Part shown: piece by piece, positions 44,764 through 55,245 of the stretch | Numbering within the stretch: position 1 is the first letter of the stretch | How the letters are laid out: every line of letters begins with the position of its first letter | Origin: CAZDRI01 sp964508055 | GTDB taxonomy: Bacteria; Pseudomonadota; Gammaproteobacteria; PS1; Pseudothioglobaceae | Assembly (NCBI GenBank): GCA_964508055.1 | Contig: CAZDRI010000006.1 | Coordinates: 1 to 64,000 of the forward strand | Direction of reading: 5' to 3' | Length of the DNA: 64,000 nucleotides | Program-made: the position numbers and the translations under genes | Notes under the pieces: generated by a model | Seen by the model: only the letters and a program-made list of their open reading frames with translations | Databases searched by the model: none | Told to the model about the DNA's origin: nothing

Positions 44764-47037
44764 ATGGATATTGAAATAAAAATTAACGGTAAAAAATATA
44801 AAGCCAATGCAGGCGAGATGTTAATTAATGTAGCTGATAGAGAGGGTATATATATTCCAAGATTTTGCTATCATAAACAATTATCAATAGTTGCTAATTG
44901 TAGGATGTGTTTAGTTGAAATAGAAGGGATGGCAAAACCAATGCCTGCTTGTGCAACACCAGTTGATGATGGTATGAGTGTCAGCACTAAATCAGAAAAA
45001 ACTTTATCTTATCAAAAAAATGTTATGGAGTTTTTGCTTATAAACCACCCATTAGATTGTCCAATATGTGACCAAGCTGGTGAGTGTGAACTTCAGGATA
45101 TTTCACTTAAATGCGGAGCTGTATATTCAAGTTTTAAGGAAAAAAAGAGAGTTGTAGCTGATAAAGATATAAGCCCTTTAATACATACTCAAATGACACG
45201 CTGTATACATTGCACTAGATGTGTAAGATTTGGTGAGGAAATTGCAGGTGTAATAGAGATGGGTTCAGTAGGCAGAGGCGAAAATACCAAAATAGAACCT
45301 TTTTTAGATGAAGGTATTAATTCAGAATTGTCAGGAAATATTATTGATATTTGCCCAGTAGGGGCTTTAGTATCAAAACCATATAGCTATGAGTTTAGGT
45401 CTTGGCAAACAAGTGCTAAATCAACTATTGCTAGACACGATTTAATAGGCTCAAATATTTATGCACATACTTTTAATAATAAGGTTAAAAGGATAGTAGC
45501 AAAAGAAAACGATGAAATTAATGATGTTTGGATATCTGATAGAGATAGATTTTCATACGAGGCTCTTGAAAGTGAAAACAGGCTTTTAGTGCCTCAGATA
45601 AAAAATAATGGCAAATGGGAACAAGTAAGTTGGGATAAAGCATTAGATTTTACTTTTAAAGGCTTAGCAAATATTTTAGAAAAAAACTCCCCAAAGGATA
45701 TTGGGGGTTTAATTTCTGCGAGCTCAACTTTAGAAGAGTTATATTTATTTAAAAAACTGTTAACAGGGTTAGGTTCAAACAATATTGATCATAGATTTAA
45801 TAGACCTGATATCAAAAATTTCATCTCACCTTCTTCATCATTACCACTTCAAAATATAGAGAATAAAGATTTTATTTTAATAATTGGAGGTAATCCAAGG
45901 TTAGAACAGCCTATGCTAAATTATAGGATTAGGAAAGCAGCATTAAATGGAGCTGAGATAAATGTTATAAATCATGTAGAGTTTGATTTTAATTATGATG
46001 TTAAACTACAAAAACTTATAGCACCACAAGATTTAGAATCTGAGCTGGCATCATTATTAAAAGCTCTTTTAACTGAAAAAAAACTTGATATTTTTGATTA
46101 TTTAAATGATATTAAGATAAGTGATTCTCATTTAGAATTAGTAAAAAAACTCATCTGTTCTAAAAGTCCACTAATACTTTTAGCAAACCATGTAAGTAAT
46201 AATTCTAGGTATATGGCTATTTATAAATTAACTACAGAAATAGCCGATATAATAAATGCTGATTTCATTCATACCAACCCTGATTCTAATAGTATAGCTG
46301 CATTGGCTAGTGGTGTTATACCTCAGCAAAAAGGTCTAAATACTTATGATATGTTTTTAAGACCGTTAAAGTCTTATTTGTTATTTGATGTTTATCCAGA
46401 ATTTGATTTTTTTAATTCTAGCTTGGCTATAAAAATATTAGAAGCAGCAGATTTTGTAATTTCGTTTAATTCTTTCTATGCTGCTGCTGTTTATAAGTAT
46501 TCAAATGTTATATTACCAATAGCAAGTTTTTTTGAAACTTCTGGAACTCATATTAATATAAATAATAAATCTCAATATTTTGAGGCATCAGTAAAAGCAC
46601 CTCATGAAGCAAAACCGGGGTGGAAAGTTTTAAAAGTATTGGCGGATTTATTTGAATTAAAAGATTTTGATTATATTGATACCAAGCAAATATCAGAAGA
46701 GGCAAAAAATGCTATAAAAAATAAATTAACTTATGTTAGTGATTATAAGCTGCGCAAAATCTTAAAAAGCAAAGATGTTAGCGTAATACGCCAATTGTCC
46801 CCTTATGCTAAAGATATTTTAGTTAGAAATGCAAAATCTTTACAAGAAACAAAAATAGGTAAAATAAATATCGCTATGATGAATAGCAAAACCGCAAAAA
46901 TATTAAATGTAACTGATAGCTATAAAAATATACCAATTAAAATAACAGATAATATAGCAAAAAATTGTGTTTTTATTTATTATTCAAAACCCTTTAATGA
47001 AGAGAGCAATGAAGAGGGTAAGGAAGAAGTTTTATGA
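44764..47037 (+). CDS. nuoG: NADH-quinone oxidoreductase subunit G
   Basis: NuoG (757 aa), the large Fe-S subunit of the NADH module. The N-terminal 2Fe-2S ferredoxin-like domain has CYHKQLSIVANCRMC and the later ACATPV. The His-Cys cluster segment is HPLDCPICDQAGECELQD, and the 4Fe-4S segment is TRCIHCTRCVRF. The molybdopterin-type C-terminal domain has no sign of a cofactor site. It is shorter than E. coli NuoG (908) but close to many other proteobacteria. It overlaps nuoH by 4 bp. Confidence 0.97.
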   Translation: MDIEIKINGKKYKANAGEMLINVADREGIYIPRFCYHKQLSIVANCRMCLVEIEGMAKPMPACATPVDDGMSVSTKSEKTLSYQKNVMEFLLINHPLDCPICDQAGECELQDISLKCGAVYSSFKEKKRVVADKDISPLIHTQMTRCIHCTRCVRFGEEIAGVIEMGSVGRGENTKIEPFLDEGINSELSGNIIDICPVGALVSKPYSYEFRSWQTSAKSTIARHDLIGSNIYAHTFNNKVKRIVAKENDEINDVWISDRDRFSYEALESENRLLVPQIKNNGKWEQVSWDKALDFTFKGLANILEKNSPKDIGGLISASSTLEELYLFKKLLTGLGSNNIDHRFNRPDIKNFISPSSSLPLQNIENKDFILIIGGNPRLEQPMLNYRIRKAALNGAEINVINHVEFDFNYDVKLQKLIAPQDLESELASLLKALLTEKKLDIFDYLNDIKISDSHLELVKKLICSKSPLILLANHVSNNSRYMAIYKLTTEIADIINADFIHTNPDSNSIAALASGVIPQQKGLNTYDMFLRPLKSYLLFDVYPEFDFFNSSLAIKILEAADFVISFNSFYAAAVYKYSNVILPIASFFETSGTHININNKSQYFEASVKAPHEAKPGWKVLKVLADLFELKDFDYIDTKQISEEAKNAIKNKLTYVSDYKLRKILKSKDVSVIRQLSPYAKDILVRNAKSLQETKIGKINIAMMNSKTAKILNVTDSYKNIPIKITDNIAKNCVFIYYSKPFNEESNEEGKEEVL

Positions 47038-48092
47038 TGAAGCTTTGGCAAGACTTTTTGGTTGAATTACTACCTTATGAAGTGGCAGTAATAGTCATTA
47101 TATTAATTAAAGCATTATTGTTAATAATGCCTATTATGCTTGCTGTTGCTTATTTAACTTATGCTGAAAGAAAAATTATAGGCTATATACAACTTAGAAT
47201 AGGTCCTAACAGAGTTGGTCCTAAAGGCTGGCTGCAGCCTATAGCTGATGCATTAAAACTCTTATTTAAAGAAATTATTTTTCCAACTAAAGCTAATATA
47301 TATTTATATTTTTTAGCCCCAGTTTTAACAATAGCACCAGCAATTACAGTGTGGGCAGTAATGCCATTAAGTGATAGTATTTTTATTACTAATCTTGATG
47401 TAAGTTTATTATTTGTTTTTGCAATAGGTTCAATCGGAGTATACGGGATTATTTTGGCAGGTTGGGCATCAAATTCAAAGTATGCATTATTAGGAGCCAT
47501 GCGCTCATCAGCTTTATTAATTTCTTATGAAATTGTGATGGGTTTTGCAATAGTAACAGTAGTGATTATTGCAGGGAGTACAAATTTAATTCAAATTGTA
47601 AATGCACAACAAGGAGGTATTGTATATTGGTATTGGATACCTCTACTACCGATGTTAGTTATATTTTTTATTTCTGCATTAGTTGAGACCAATAGAGCGC
47701 CTTTTGATGTGGTAGAAGGTGAATCAGAAATAGTAGGAGGTACTCATGTTGAGTATTCTGGTATGTCATTTGCAATTTTCTTTTTGGCGGAATACGCAAA
47801 TATGATACTAATGGCAACCCTTACTGCCTTGTTGTTTTTTGGTGGATGGCATTCTCCTTTTGAAGGTATTCCATTTATAGGAGAGATGTCTTTATACATT
47901 CCAGATATATTTTGGTTATTATTAAAGGTAGTAATCCTTTTATTTTTATTTTTATGGTTTAGAGCTACTTTTCCAAGATTTCGTTATGACCAAATTATGA
48001 GGCTTTGCTGGAAAGTATTTTTACCACTAACTATAGTTTGGATTTTTGTAGTAGCATTAATGTCTCAATTGCAAATACCAGTTTGGTTTTAA
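47034..48092 (+). CDS. nuoH: NADH-quinone oxidoreductase subunit H
   Basis: NuoH (352 aa), the membrane subunit at the quinone-chamber entrance, with about 8 helices. Conserved blocks are AERKIIGYIQLRIGPNRVGPKG and ETNRAPFDVVEGESEIVGG. The ATG at 47034 overlaps the nuoG stop (ATGATG); a second ATG follows immediately. Confidence 0.98.
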   Translation: MMKLWQDFLVELLPYEVAVIVIILIKALLLIMPIMLAVAYLTYAERKIIGYIQLRIGPNRVGPKGWLQPIADALKLLFKEIIFPTKANIYLYFLAPVLTIAPAITVWAVMPLSDSIFITNLDVSLLFVFAIGSIGVYGIILAGWASNSKYALLGAMRSSALLISYEIVMGFAIVTVVIIAGSTNLIQIVNAQQGGIVYWYWIPLLPMLVIFFISALVETNRAPFDVVEGESEIVGGTHVEYSGMSFAIFFLAEYANMILMATLTALLFFGGWHSPFEGIPFIGEMSLYIPDIFWLLLKVVILLFLFLWFRATFPRFRYDQIMRLCWKVFLPLTIVWIFVVALMSQLQIPVWF

Positions 48093-48095
48093 ATT

Positions 48096-48587
48096 ATGAG
48101 TAATTTTTTTAAAAAAATATATAAAACATTTTCTCTTATGGAATTGAGAAAAGGACTAAATGTAACAGCTAAAGAATTAGTGAACAAAAAAATAACTGTG
48201 CAATACCCTGAAGAAAAAATTCCAATATCACCAAGATTTAGAGGGCTTCATGCACTAAGACGCTACTCAAATGGTGAGGAAAGATGTATTGCCTGTAAAT
48301 TATGTGAAGCTGCTTGCCCAGCTAGTGCTATAACTATAGAATCTAAAAAGAGAGAAGATGGCACTAGAAGGACAACAAGATATGAAATAGATTTATTTAA
48401 ATGTATTTTTTGTGGTTTTTGTGAAGAGTCTTGTCCTGTTGATTCAATAGTAGAAACTCATATTTTTGAGTATTCATTTGAATCTAGAAATGGCAGTATT
48501 TTAACCAAAGAAAAATTACTAGAGCTAGGTGATAAACATGAAAGAATGATAGCCGAGCTAAGAGAAATTGATGCACCATATAGGTAA
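48096..48587 (+). CDS. nuoI: NADH-quinone oxidoreductase subunit I
   Basis: NuoI (163 aa) carries clusters N6a and N6b. Two ferredoxin motifs are present: CIACKLCEAACP (about 65-76) and CIFCGFCEESCP (about 104-115). The C-terminus EIDAPYR is typical. Confidence 0.98.
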   Translation: MSNFFKKIYKTFSLMELRKGLNVTAKELVNKKITVQYPEEKIPISPRFRGLHALRRYSNGEERCIACKLCEAACPASAITIESKKREDGTRRTTRYEIDLFKCIFCGFCEESCPVDSIVETHIFEYSFESRNGSILTKEKLLELGDKHERMIAELREIDAPYR

Positions 48588-48590
48588 GTT

Positions 48591-49196
48591 ATGACTATAG
48601 AATTATTTTTATTTTATTTTTTCTCATTTTTTTTAGTGCTATCTGCATTTATGGTTGTTTTTGTAAGAAACACTTTAAAAGCAGTTCTATATTTAATATT
48701 GGTTTTTTTTAGTGCTGCTGGTATATGGATATTATTAGAAGCGGAGTTTTTGGCAGTTATTTTAATATTACTATATGTAGGTGCAATAGTAGTATTGTTT
48801 TTATTTGTTGTTATGATGTTAAATATTGATGAATCTAGCGCAAAAGCAAAATTTATAAAATATTTACCTATAGGTATTTTTGTTATGCTGGTTATTATTG
48901 CTGAGCTAATATTAGTTTTAGGTCCAAAACAATTTGGTTTAGACATAGTTACAGAGCCTTTTAGACACTCTGAGAATTATAGTAATATTACTGAGGTAGC
49001 ATCATACATTTATACTATTTTTGTTTATCCATTTGAATTAGCAGCAGTTTTATTATTACTTGCTATTATTTCAGCAATTATGCTGGTTCATAGAGGTAAA
49101 CCTAGAAGTAAGAAACAAGTAGTATCAAAACAAGTACAAGTAAGTGCTAAAGATAGACTGCGTATTATTAGAGATTATAAAGGAGGTACAAAATGA
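48591..49196 (+). CDS. nuoJ: NADH-quinone oxidoreductase subunit J
   Basis: NuoJ (201 aa), a membrane subunit with five helices. The helix-3 block ILLYVGAIVVLFLFVVMML (about 58-76) is diagnostic. The soluble tail (about 165-201) is basic. Its end overlaps nuoK by 4 bp. Confidence 0.96.
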   Translation: MTIELFLFYFFSFFLVLSAFMVVFVRNTLKAVLYLILVFFSAAGIWILLEAEFLAVILILLYVGAIVVLFLFVVMMLNIDESSAKAKFIKYLPIGIFVMLVIIAELILVLGPKQFGLDIVTEPFRHSENYSNITEVASYIYTIFVYPFELAAVLLLLAIISAIMLVHRGKPRSKKQVVSKQVQVSAKDRLRIIRDYKGGTK

Positions 49197-49498
49197 TAAG
49201 TTTGTCACATTATTTAATTTTAAGCTCTATTGTTTTTTGTGCAGGTCTAGTAGGGATTTTTATTAATCGCACTAATGTTATAGTTTTATTATTATGCGTT
49301 GAATTAATATTGTTGGCTGTTAATACTAATTTTATTGCATTTTCTTATTATTTATACGATGTAGTAGGTCAAGTTTTTGTATTTTTTATTTTAACTGTGG
49401 CAGCAGCTGAAGTAGTAATTGGTTTAGCAATAGTAGTTTTATTGTTTCGTAATCGTAGCTCAATTGATATTGATAAAACAAGTTCATTAAAAGGTTAA
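49193..49498 (+). CDS. nuoK: NADH-quinone oxidoreductase subunit K
   Basis: NuoK (101 aa), an MrpC-like membrane subunit with three helices. The conserved glutamates lie in LLCVELILLAVNTNFIAF (about 32-50) and in VAAAEVVIGLAIVVLLFR (about 68-86). It overlaps nuoJ by 4 bp and is 3 bp from nuoL. Confidence 0.97.
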   Translation: MISLSHYLILSSIVFCAGLVGIFINRTNVIVLLLCVELILLAVNTNFIAFSYYLYDVVGQVFVFFILTVAAAEVVIGLAIVVLLFRNRSSIDIDKTSSLKG

Positions 49499-49501
49499 CT
49501 T

Positions 49502-51490
49502 ATGCAGAATTTGTATTTAATAATTGCTTTATCACCCTTAATAAGTTCAATGATTGTTGGTCTTTTAGGTTGTTATTTAGGAAAAAGTCTTTCTCATTGG
49601 ATAGCGATATTAGGTGTTTTAGTTTCAACTACATTATCATTATTAGTTTTTAATAATCATATTTTTGAAGGTTATGGGGTATTTAATCAAAACATATATA
49701 CTTGGGCTAGTATAGGTAGTATAAGTTTAAGTATAGGGTTTTTAGTAGATAATCTCACAGCAACAATGATGGTTGTAGTTAGTTTTATATCACTTATGGT
49801 GCATATTTACACTATTGGTTATATGAAAGACGACCCTGGATATACTAGATTCTTTAGTTATATATCATTATTCACCTTTGCAATGTTGATGTTAGTTATG
49901 TCCAATAATTTTCTACAATTATTTTTTGGTTGGGAAGCAGTTGGACTAGTTTCATATTTGCTGATTGGATTTTGGTTTAAAAAAGAAAGTGCAATTTTTG
50001 CTAATTTAAAAGCCTTTTTAGTAAATCGTGTTGGGGATTTTGGGTTTTTATTAGGTATTGGCTTGATATTTATGTATTTTTCTAGCTTAGACTACTATGA
50101 GGTCTTTAATCACAGAAGTTTAATAGTAGATGAAACTTTATTTGGAAGTATATCTTTAATAACTGTGATATGCATATTATTATTTGTTGGCGCTATGGGT
50201 AAATCAGCTCAAATCCCACTACATGTGTGGTTACCTGACTCAATGGAAGGTCCAACACCTATATCAGCATTAATCCATGCTGCTACTATGGTTACAGCAG
50301 GTATATTTATGGTTGCAAGAATGTCGCCGCTTTTTGAAATGTCAGACATTGCTTTGACTTTTGTTATGGTTATTGGCGCTATAACAGCATTGTTTATGGG
50401 AATATTAGGCATAATCCAAAATGATATTAAAAGGATTATAGCTTATTCAACATTATCCCAATTAGGGTATATGACTGTAGCATTAGGAGTATCAGCATAT
50501 TCAGTAGCTATTTTTCATTTAGTAACCCATGCGTTTTTTAAAGCATTATTGTTTTTAGCAGCTGGTTCAGTAATTATTGCAATGCATCACAAACAAGATA
50601 TTAGAGAAATGGGAGGTATTTGGTATAAGATGCCGATAACTTATATTACCTCATTAATTGGGACTTTGGCTTTAATTGGCTTTCCTGGATTTGCAGGGTT
50701 TTACTCTAAAGATATGATTATTGAGGCGGTGCATTTATCTAATCTACCATATGCTAATTGGGTTTATTTTGCAGTAGTTATAGGTGTTTTTATTACTGCT
50801 TTTTATAGTATGAGGCTATTGTTTTTAGTTTTTCACGGCAAACCTAGAATGAATGAGGATACCAAGAGCCATATTAAAGAAACTCCTTATGTAGTAACAA
50901 TCCCACTTATGTTATTAGCCATTCCTTCAGTAATAATAGGCTTTGCACTTATAGAGCCTATGCTGTTTGGTAATTTCTTTATGGAACCAATATTTAGTAA
51001 TTCAATTTTTGTAAACAATAGTCATTTAGCTATGACTAATTTAACCTCTCATTTTGAATCGGCGTTTCAATTATTAACACATGCTGTATATACACCTCCT
51101 TTTTGGATGATGGTCATAGGCATAATCTCAGCTTGGATATTTACTTTAAAAAAACCACAATGGGCTGATGTGCTTAAAAATAAACTAAGCTTAATACACA
51201 ATATATTAGAGAATAAATATGGTTTTGATAAATTATATGAATTGGTGTTTGCAACAGGTAGTAGAAGATTAGGAGAGTTTTTATTTAAGGTTTCAGATTA
51301 TTCATTTATAGATACATTTATAGTAAACGGTAGTGCTAAAGTAGTTATGTTTTTCTCATCATTTGCAAAGACCATTCAAAATGGGCATATATATTTTTAT
51401 GTTTTTTTTATGATTACTAGCTTATTGCTTATATTATCTTGGCTTTTATTTATTGGGAATGAGCCTTTAATAAGCTTAAATTCGTTTTAG
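49502..51490 (+). CDS. nuoL: NADH-quinone oxidoreductase subunit L
   Basis: NuoL (662 aa), the distal antiporter-like proton-pumping subunit. Proton-channel residues are in FFGWEAVGLVSYLLIGFW (helix 5 Glu) and LHVWLPDSMEGPTPISALIHAATMVTAG. The extended C-terminal part (about 540-662) includes the lateral helix and final anchor helix. nuoM starts 3 bp after its stop. Confidence 0.98.
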   Translation: MQNLYLIIALSPLISSMIVGLLGCYLGKSLSHWIAILGVLVSTTLSLLVFNNHIFEGYGVFNQNIYTWASIGSISLSIGFLVDNLTATMMVVVSFISLMVHIYTIGYMKDDPGYTRFFSYISLFTFAMLMLVMSNNFLQLFFGWEAVGLVSYLLIGFWFKKESAIFANLKAFLVNRVGDFGFLLGIGLIFMYFSSLDYYEVFNHRSLIVDETLFGSISLITVICILLFVGAMGKSAQIPLHVWLPDSMEGPTPISALIHAATMVTAGIFMVARMSPLFEMSDIALTFVMVIGAITALFMGILGIIQNDIKRIIAYSTLSQLGYMTVALGVSAYSVAIFHLVTHAFFKALLFLAAGSVIIAMHHKQDIREMGGIWYKMPITYITSLIGTLALIGFPGFAGFYSKDMIIEAVHLSNLPYANWVYFAVVIGVFITAFYSMRLLFLVFHGKPRMNEDTKSHIKETPYVVTIPLMLLAIPSVIIGFALIEPMLFGNFFMEPIFSNSIFVNNSHLAMTNLTSHFESAFQLLTHAVYTPPFWMMVIGIISAWIFTLKKPQWADVLKNKLSLIHNILENKYGFDKLYELVFATGSRRLGEFLFKVSDYSFIDTFIVNGSAKVVMFFSSFAKTIQNGHIYFYVFFMITSLLLILSWLLFIGNEPLISLNSF

Positions 51491-51493
51491 GAT

Positions 51494-52996
51494 ATGATTG
51501 ATTATTTGTTAAGTTTGTTGATTTGGACACCTATTATTGGAGGTGCTCTTACTTTGCTTTTAGGCAGAGAGCAAGTTTTATTAACTAAAATATTTGCTTT
51601 AATTATCTCCCTAATAACTTTTATATTATCAACTTTTTTATATATTGGTTTTAATAAATCTACTCATTTAATGCAGTTTGTTGAGAGGTTTGATTGGATT
51701 AAGACTTTTAATATTGAATACTATTTAGGTGTTGATGGTATATCTATGCCTTTGATAATACTAACAGCTTTAAGCACAGTTTTAGTAGTAATTGCTGCCT
51801 GGGAAGTAATTAAACTAAATGTTAATCAATATATGGCAGCATTTTTAATAATGGATGGTTTAATAATTGGGACTTTTTCTGCATTAGATAGTATGTTGTT
51901 TTATTTATTCTGGGAAGCCTCGTTAGTTCCAATGTTGTTAATAATAGGTATCTGGGGAGGAACTAGACGAATTTATGCTGCAATAAAATTCTTTTTATAT
52001 ACATTTTTTGGCTCAGTTTTTATGTTGGCATCAATAATTTATATGTATAACCAAGGAGGCACATTTGCTATCTTAGACTTGCATAATATGAGTCTAACAT
52101 TATTTGAACAGGCATTAATTTTTTGGGCATTTTTTATAGCATTTGCAGTTAAAGTGCCTATGTTTCCAGTTCATACCTGGTTGCCTGATGCTCATGTTGA
52201 AGCACCAACTGGAGGCTCGGTAATATTAGCCGCTATTATGTTAAAAATGGGCGGTTATGGTTTTTTTAGGTTTAGCTTACCTATTACACCAGATGCTGCT
52301 TTAGAATTTTCAAATATAGTAATAATATTATCTTTAATTGCCATAGTTTATATTGGCTTTATTGCTTTAGTGCAAAAAGACATGAAAAAACTTATTGCTT
52401 ATTCATCTATTTCCCATATGGGTTTCGTAACATTAGGTATTTTTGCAATATTTTTAGCTCTTAAGCAAAGTAAGGGAGGGGCATTATTAGGTTTAGATGG
52501 TGCTATGATACAAATGATATCGCATGGTTTTATATCAGCTGCTATGTTTTTATCTGTAGGTGTTTTGTATGATAGGGTGCATTCTAGAGAAATTTCAGCC
52601 TATGGTGGAGTTGCAAATAAAATGCCTATTTTTGCAGTACTTGCAACTATCTTTGCTCTTGCAAATGTAGGTATGCCAGGAACTTCAGGCTTTGTTGGCG
52701 AGTTTATGGTTATATTAGGAGCAATACAAGCTAATTTTTGGTTTGGTTTTATTGCTGCATTAACTCTTATAATAGGTGCTGCTTATACTCTTTGGATGGT
52801 TAAAAGAGTATTTTGGGGTGATGTTAAAAATGATAATGTTGCAAATTTAAAAGATTTGAATGCAAATGAGTTTCTAATATTAGCTACTTTAGCTATTTTA
52901 GTTTTATTTATGGGTATATATCCAGAGCCTTTCTTAGAGGTAATGAGAGCTTCAATAGAAAACTTATTATATCAAGCATCAGAAAGTAAGTTATGA
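51494..52996 (+). CDS. nuoM: NADH-quinone oxidoreductase subunit M
   Basis: NuoM (500 aa), an antiporter-like proton-pumping subunit. Diagnostic blocks are YYLGVDGISMPLIILT, FWEASLVPMLLIIGIWG and VKVPMFPVHTWLPDAHVEAPTGGSVILA. It overlaps nuoN by 4 bp. Confidence 0.98.
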   Translation: MIDYLLSLLIWTPIIGGALTLLLGREQVLLTKIFALIISLITFILSTFLYIGFNKSTHLMQFVERFDWIKTFNIEYYLGVDGISMPLIILTALSTVLVVIAAWEVIKLNVNQYMAAFLIMDGLIIGTFSALDSMLFYLFWEASLVPMLLIIGIWGGTRRIYAAIKFFLYTFFGSVFMLASIIYMYNQGGTFAILDLHNMSLTLFEQALIFWAFFIAFAVKVPMFPVHTWLPDAHVEAPTGGSVILAAIMLKMGGYGFFRFSLPITPDAALEFSNIVIILSLIAIVYIGFIALVQKDMKKLIAYSSISHMGFVTLGIFAIFLALKQSKGGALLGLDGAMIQMISHGFISAAMFLSVGVLYDRVHSREISAYGGVANKMPIFAVLATIFALANVGMPGTSGFVGEFMVILGAIQANFWFGFIAALTLIIGAAYTLWMVKRVFWGDVKNDNVANLKDLNANEFLILATLAILVLFMGIYPEPFLEVMRASIENLLYQASESKL

Positions 52997-54462
52997 ACGA
53001 AATAATACAAACATTTAAATTTAATATTGGCGATTTAATATATGTTGTTCCAGAGATATTTTTATTATCTGCTATTTCTTTTATACTTATTTTTAATCTG
53101 TTCTTATCAAAACAATTTAGAGAAGTTAGTTACTATTTAAGCCAAATAACTCTTTTAATAACTTTAGCATTATCTTTTAATTTATTAAACAAACCAGATG
53201 CTGTTATTTTTAGTAATTCTTTTATTCATGATGATATTGCTACTATTTCAAAGATTTTTGTTTATATATTTACTATGATAAGTTTAGTTTATTCAAGATA
53301 TTATATAAAAACACATAAGTTTTATAGTGGCGAGTATTTTGTATTAACCCTAATATCGGTACTAGGTTCAATGGTAATATTATCTGGTTATAATTTACTT
53401 ACTATTTATTTAGGTTTAGAAATATTATCATTATCGCTTTATACTTTAATTGCTATGGTAGTAATAAGAGGCAAAGCAATAGAAGCAGCATTGAAATATT
53501 TTATTTTAGGAGCAGTAGCTTCTGGATTATTACTTTATGGTATTACTATGATTTATGGCATTAGTGGTAGTATAGATATTAGTGAGATTAATAAGTTTGC
53601 TTATAGCTCATATTTAGATAATAGAGATATTCTAATATTAAATTTTGGGCTTATTTTTATAATTGCAGGATTAGCCTTTAAATTAGGTGCGGTACCTTTT
53701 CATATGTGGGTTCCTGATGTTTATCATGGCTCACCTACATCTGTTACTATGTTTTTAAGCACTGTTCCTAAAATAGCTGCTGTAGTAATGACTATCCGCT
53801 TACTTACTGATGCCTTAGGTTCTTTAGTGTCATATTGGCAAGATATTTTAACTATGCTTGCAGTCCTTTCAATTATTATAGGAACATTAGCAGCAGTAAA
53901 ACAAAAGAATATTAAAAGAATGCTTGCTTACTCTACTATTGCTCATATTGGCTTTGTTTTACTTGGTTTTATAACTGGGGTTGTATCAGGCTATGCTGCT
54001 GCTGTTTTTTATGTATTAGCTTATGTACTTATGGGCATTGCTGGTTTTGGAATTATAATACTTTTAAATACTAAGGGCTTTGATACTCAAAAAATATCTG
54101 ATTTCAAAGGTCTAAGTAGAACTCACCCTTGGTTTGCTCTTATGATGTTGATTGTTATGCTTTCTATGGCAGGCATACCGCCTTTTATAGGTTTTTATTC
54201 TAAATTCTTTGTTTTACAACAAGTTATTTTTCAAGGTTTTGTTTGGCTTGCAGTATTAGCCTTAGTATTTACAGTAATAGGAGCTTTTTATTACTTAAGA
54301 GTAATAAAAGTTATGTTTTTTGACAGTGCTAAAAAAACAATTAGAATAAATGCCAATATGGACATTCAACTTGTAACTTCAATTAATTCTATTGTTATAC
54401 TATTATTAGGCTTGTATCCAAATTATTGGTTTGAATTGATAATTTCTATATTTATAAAATAA
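52993..54462 (+). CDS. nuoN: NADH-quinone oxidoreductase subunit N
   Basis: NuoN (489 aa), the third antiporter-like subunit and last gene of the operon. Blocks LEILSLSLYTLIAMV and GAVPFHMWVPDVYHGSPTSVTMFLSTVPK are present. It converges on bioC, with 15 bp between the stop codons and no obvious terminator. Confidence 0.98.
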   Translation: MNEIIQTFKFNIGDLIYVVPEIFLLSAISFILIFNLFLSKQFREVSYYLSQITLLITLALSFNLLNKPDAVIFSNSFIHDDIATISKIFVYIFTMISLVYSRYYIKTHKFYSGEYFVLTLISVLGSMVILSGYNLLTIYLGLEILSLSLYTLIAMVVIRGKAIEAALKYFILGAVASGLLLYGITMIYGISGSIDISEINKFAYSSYLDNRDILILNFGLIFIIAGLAFKLGAVPFHMWVPDVYHGSPTSVTMFLSTVPKIAAVVMTIRLLTDALGSLVSYWQDILTMLAVLSIIIGTLAAVKQKNIKRMLAYSTIAHIGFVLLGFITGVVSGYAAAVFYVLAYVLMGIAGFGIIILLNTKGFDTQKISDFKGLSRTHPWFALMMLIVMLSMAGIPPFIGFYSKFFVLQQVIFQGFVWLAVLALVFTVIGAFYYLRVIKVMFFDSAKKTIRINANMDIQLVTSINSIVILLLGLYPNYWFELIISIFIK

Positions 54463-54477
54463 TATCCTCATTTTGTG

Positions 54478-55245
54478 TTATTTCCATGCGTGAGCGTATA
54501 TAACTTCATATGTAGTAGGCAGCACATTGTTTATTCTAAACTTCTCATAGTTTTTTAACATAGCATTAAACTTAAATTTAGGTGTTAAAGTTTTATTAGC
54601 ATTGTTTACAGTATTAGCTCCTATACATTTAATGTCTTTTAATAAGTCTATAACATTATCATAAGTTAGAGTTATGTTCTCTCTGTTTATCACAGGATTT
54701 AAGTATTTTGCTTTAATAAGCTCATTCCCTACAGTATGCATATCAAAAAAATCATTGATATGTTTATTATTATCAACTTCAGCCCAGCTTTTTTTAAGCT
54801 CTATCAAAGTATCAGGACCAAAAGTAGAAAATATAAAAAGCCCGTTTTTTTTTAAAACTCTGTGTATTTCTATGAGTATTTCATCTAAATTAGCACACCA
54901 TTGTAGCATTAGGTTAGATATTATGAAATCAATGCTATTATCTTTAAAAGGAAGATGGTAGCTATTAGTGCAAACTGTTTTGATTCTTTTTGATTTTCTT
55001 TGATTTAGTTTTAGTGTTTCTTCGGCAAAATCAATTGCAATAATATTTTCACTTGGATATTTACTTAATAGTAATTTAGTCAACAATCCAGTTCCAGCTC
55101 CTAAGTCAGCAATTATCTTTGGCTTAAAATCAATAATATTAAGATTATCTATAAGCCTTAACGCTATTTCTTGTTGAACAAAAGCAAATTTATTATATGT
55201 ATTAGCAGCTTTGTTAAACGCCCTCCTAATTAGTCGGTCATGCAT
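54478..55245 (-). CDS. bioC: malonyl-ACP O-methyltransferase (BioC)
   Basis: A 255-aa class I SAM methyltransferase matching BioC, which caps malonyl-ACP to start pimelate synthesis for biotin. The N-terminus IRRAFNKAANTYNKFAFVQQEIALRL is typical of BioC. The SAM motif IADLGAGTGLLT is at about 41-52, and motif IV SNLMLQWCANLDEILIEIHRVLKKNG follows. It overlaps the end of znuA by 16 bp in another frame. No other bio genes are nearby. A different small-molecule methyltransferase is possible but less likely. Confidence 0.82.
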   Translation of the reverse strand: MHDRLIRRAFNKAANTYNKFAFVQQEIALRLIDNLNIIDFKPKIIADLGAGTGLLTKLLLSKYPSENIIAIDFAEETLKLNQRKSKRIKTVCTNSYHLPFKDNSIDFIISNLMLQWCANLDEILIEIHRVLKKNGLFIFSTFGPDTLIELKKSWAEVDNNKHINDFFDMHTVGNELIKAKYLNPVINRENITLTYDNVIDLLKDIKCIGANTVNNANKTLTPKFKFNAMLKNYEKFRINNVLPTTYEVIYAHAWK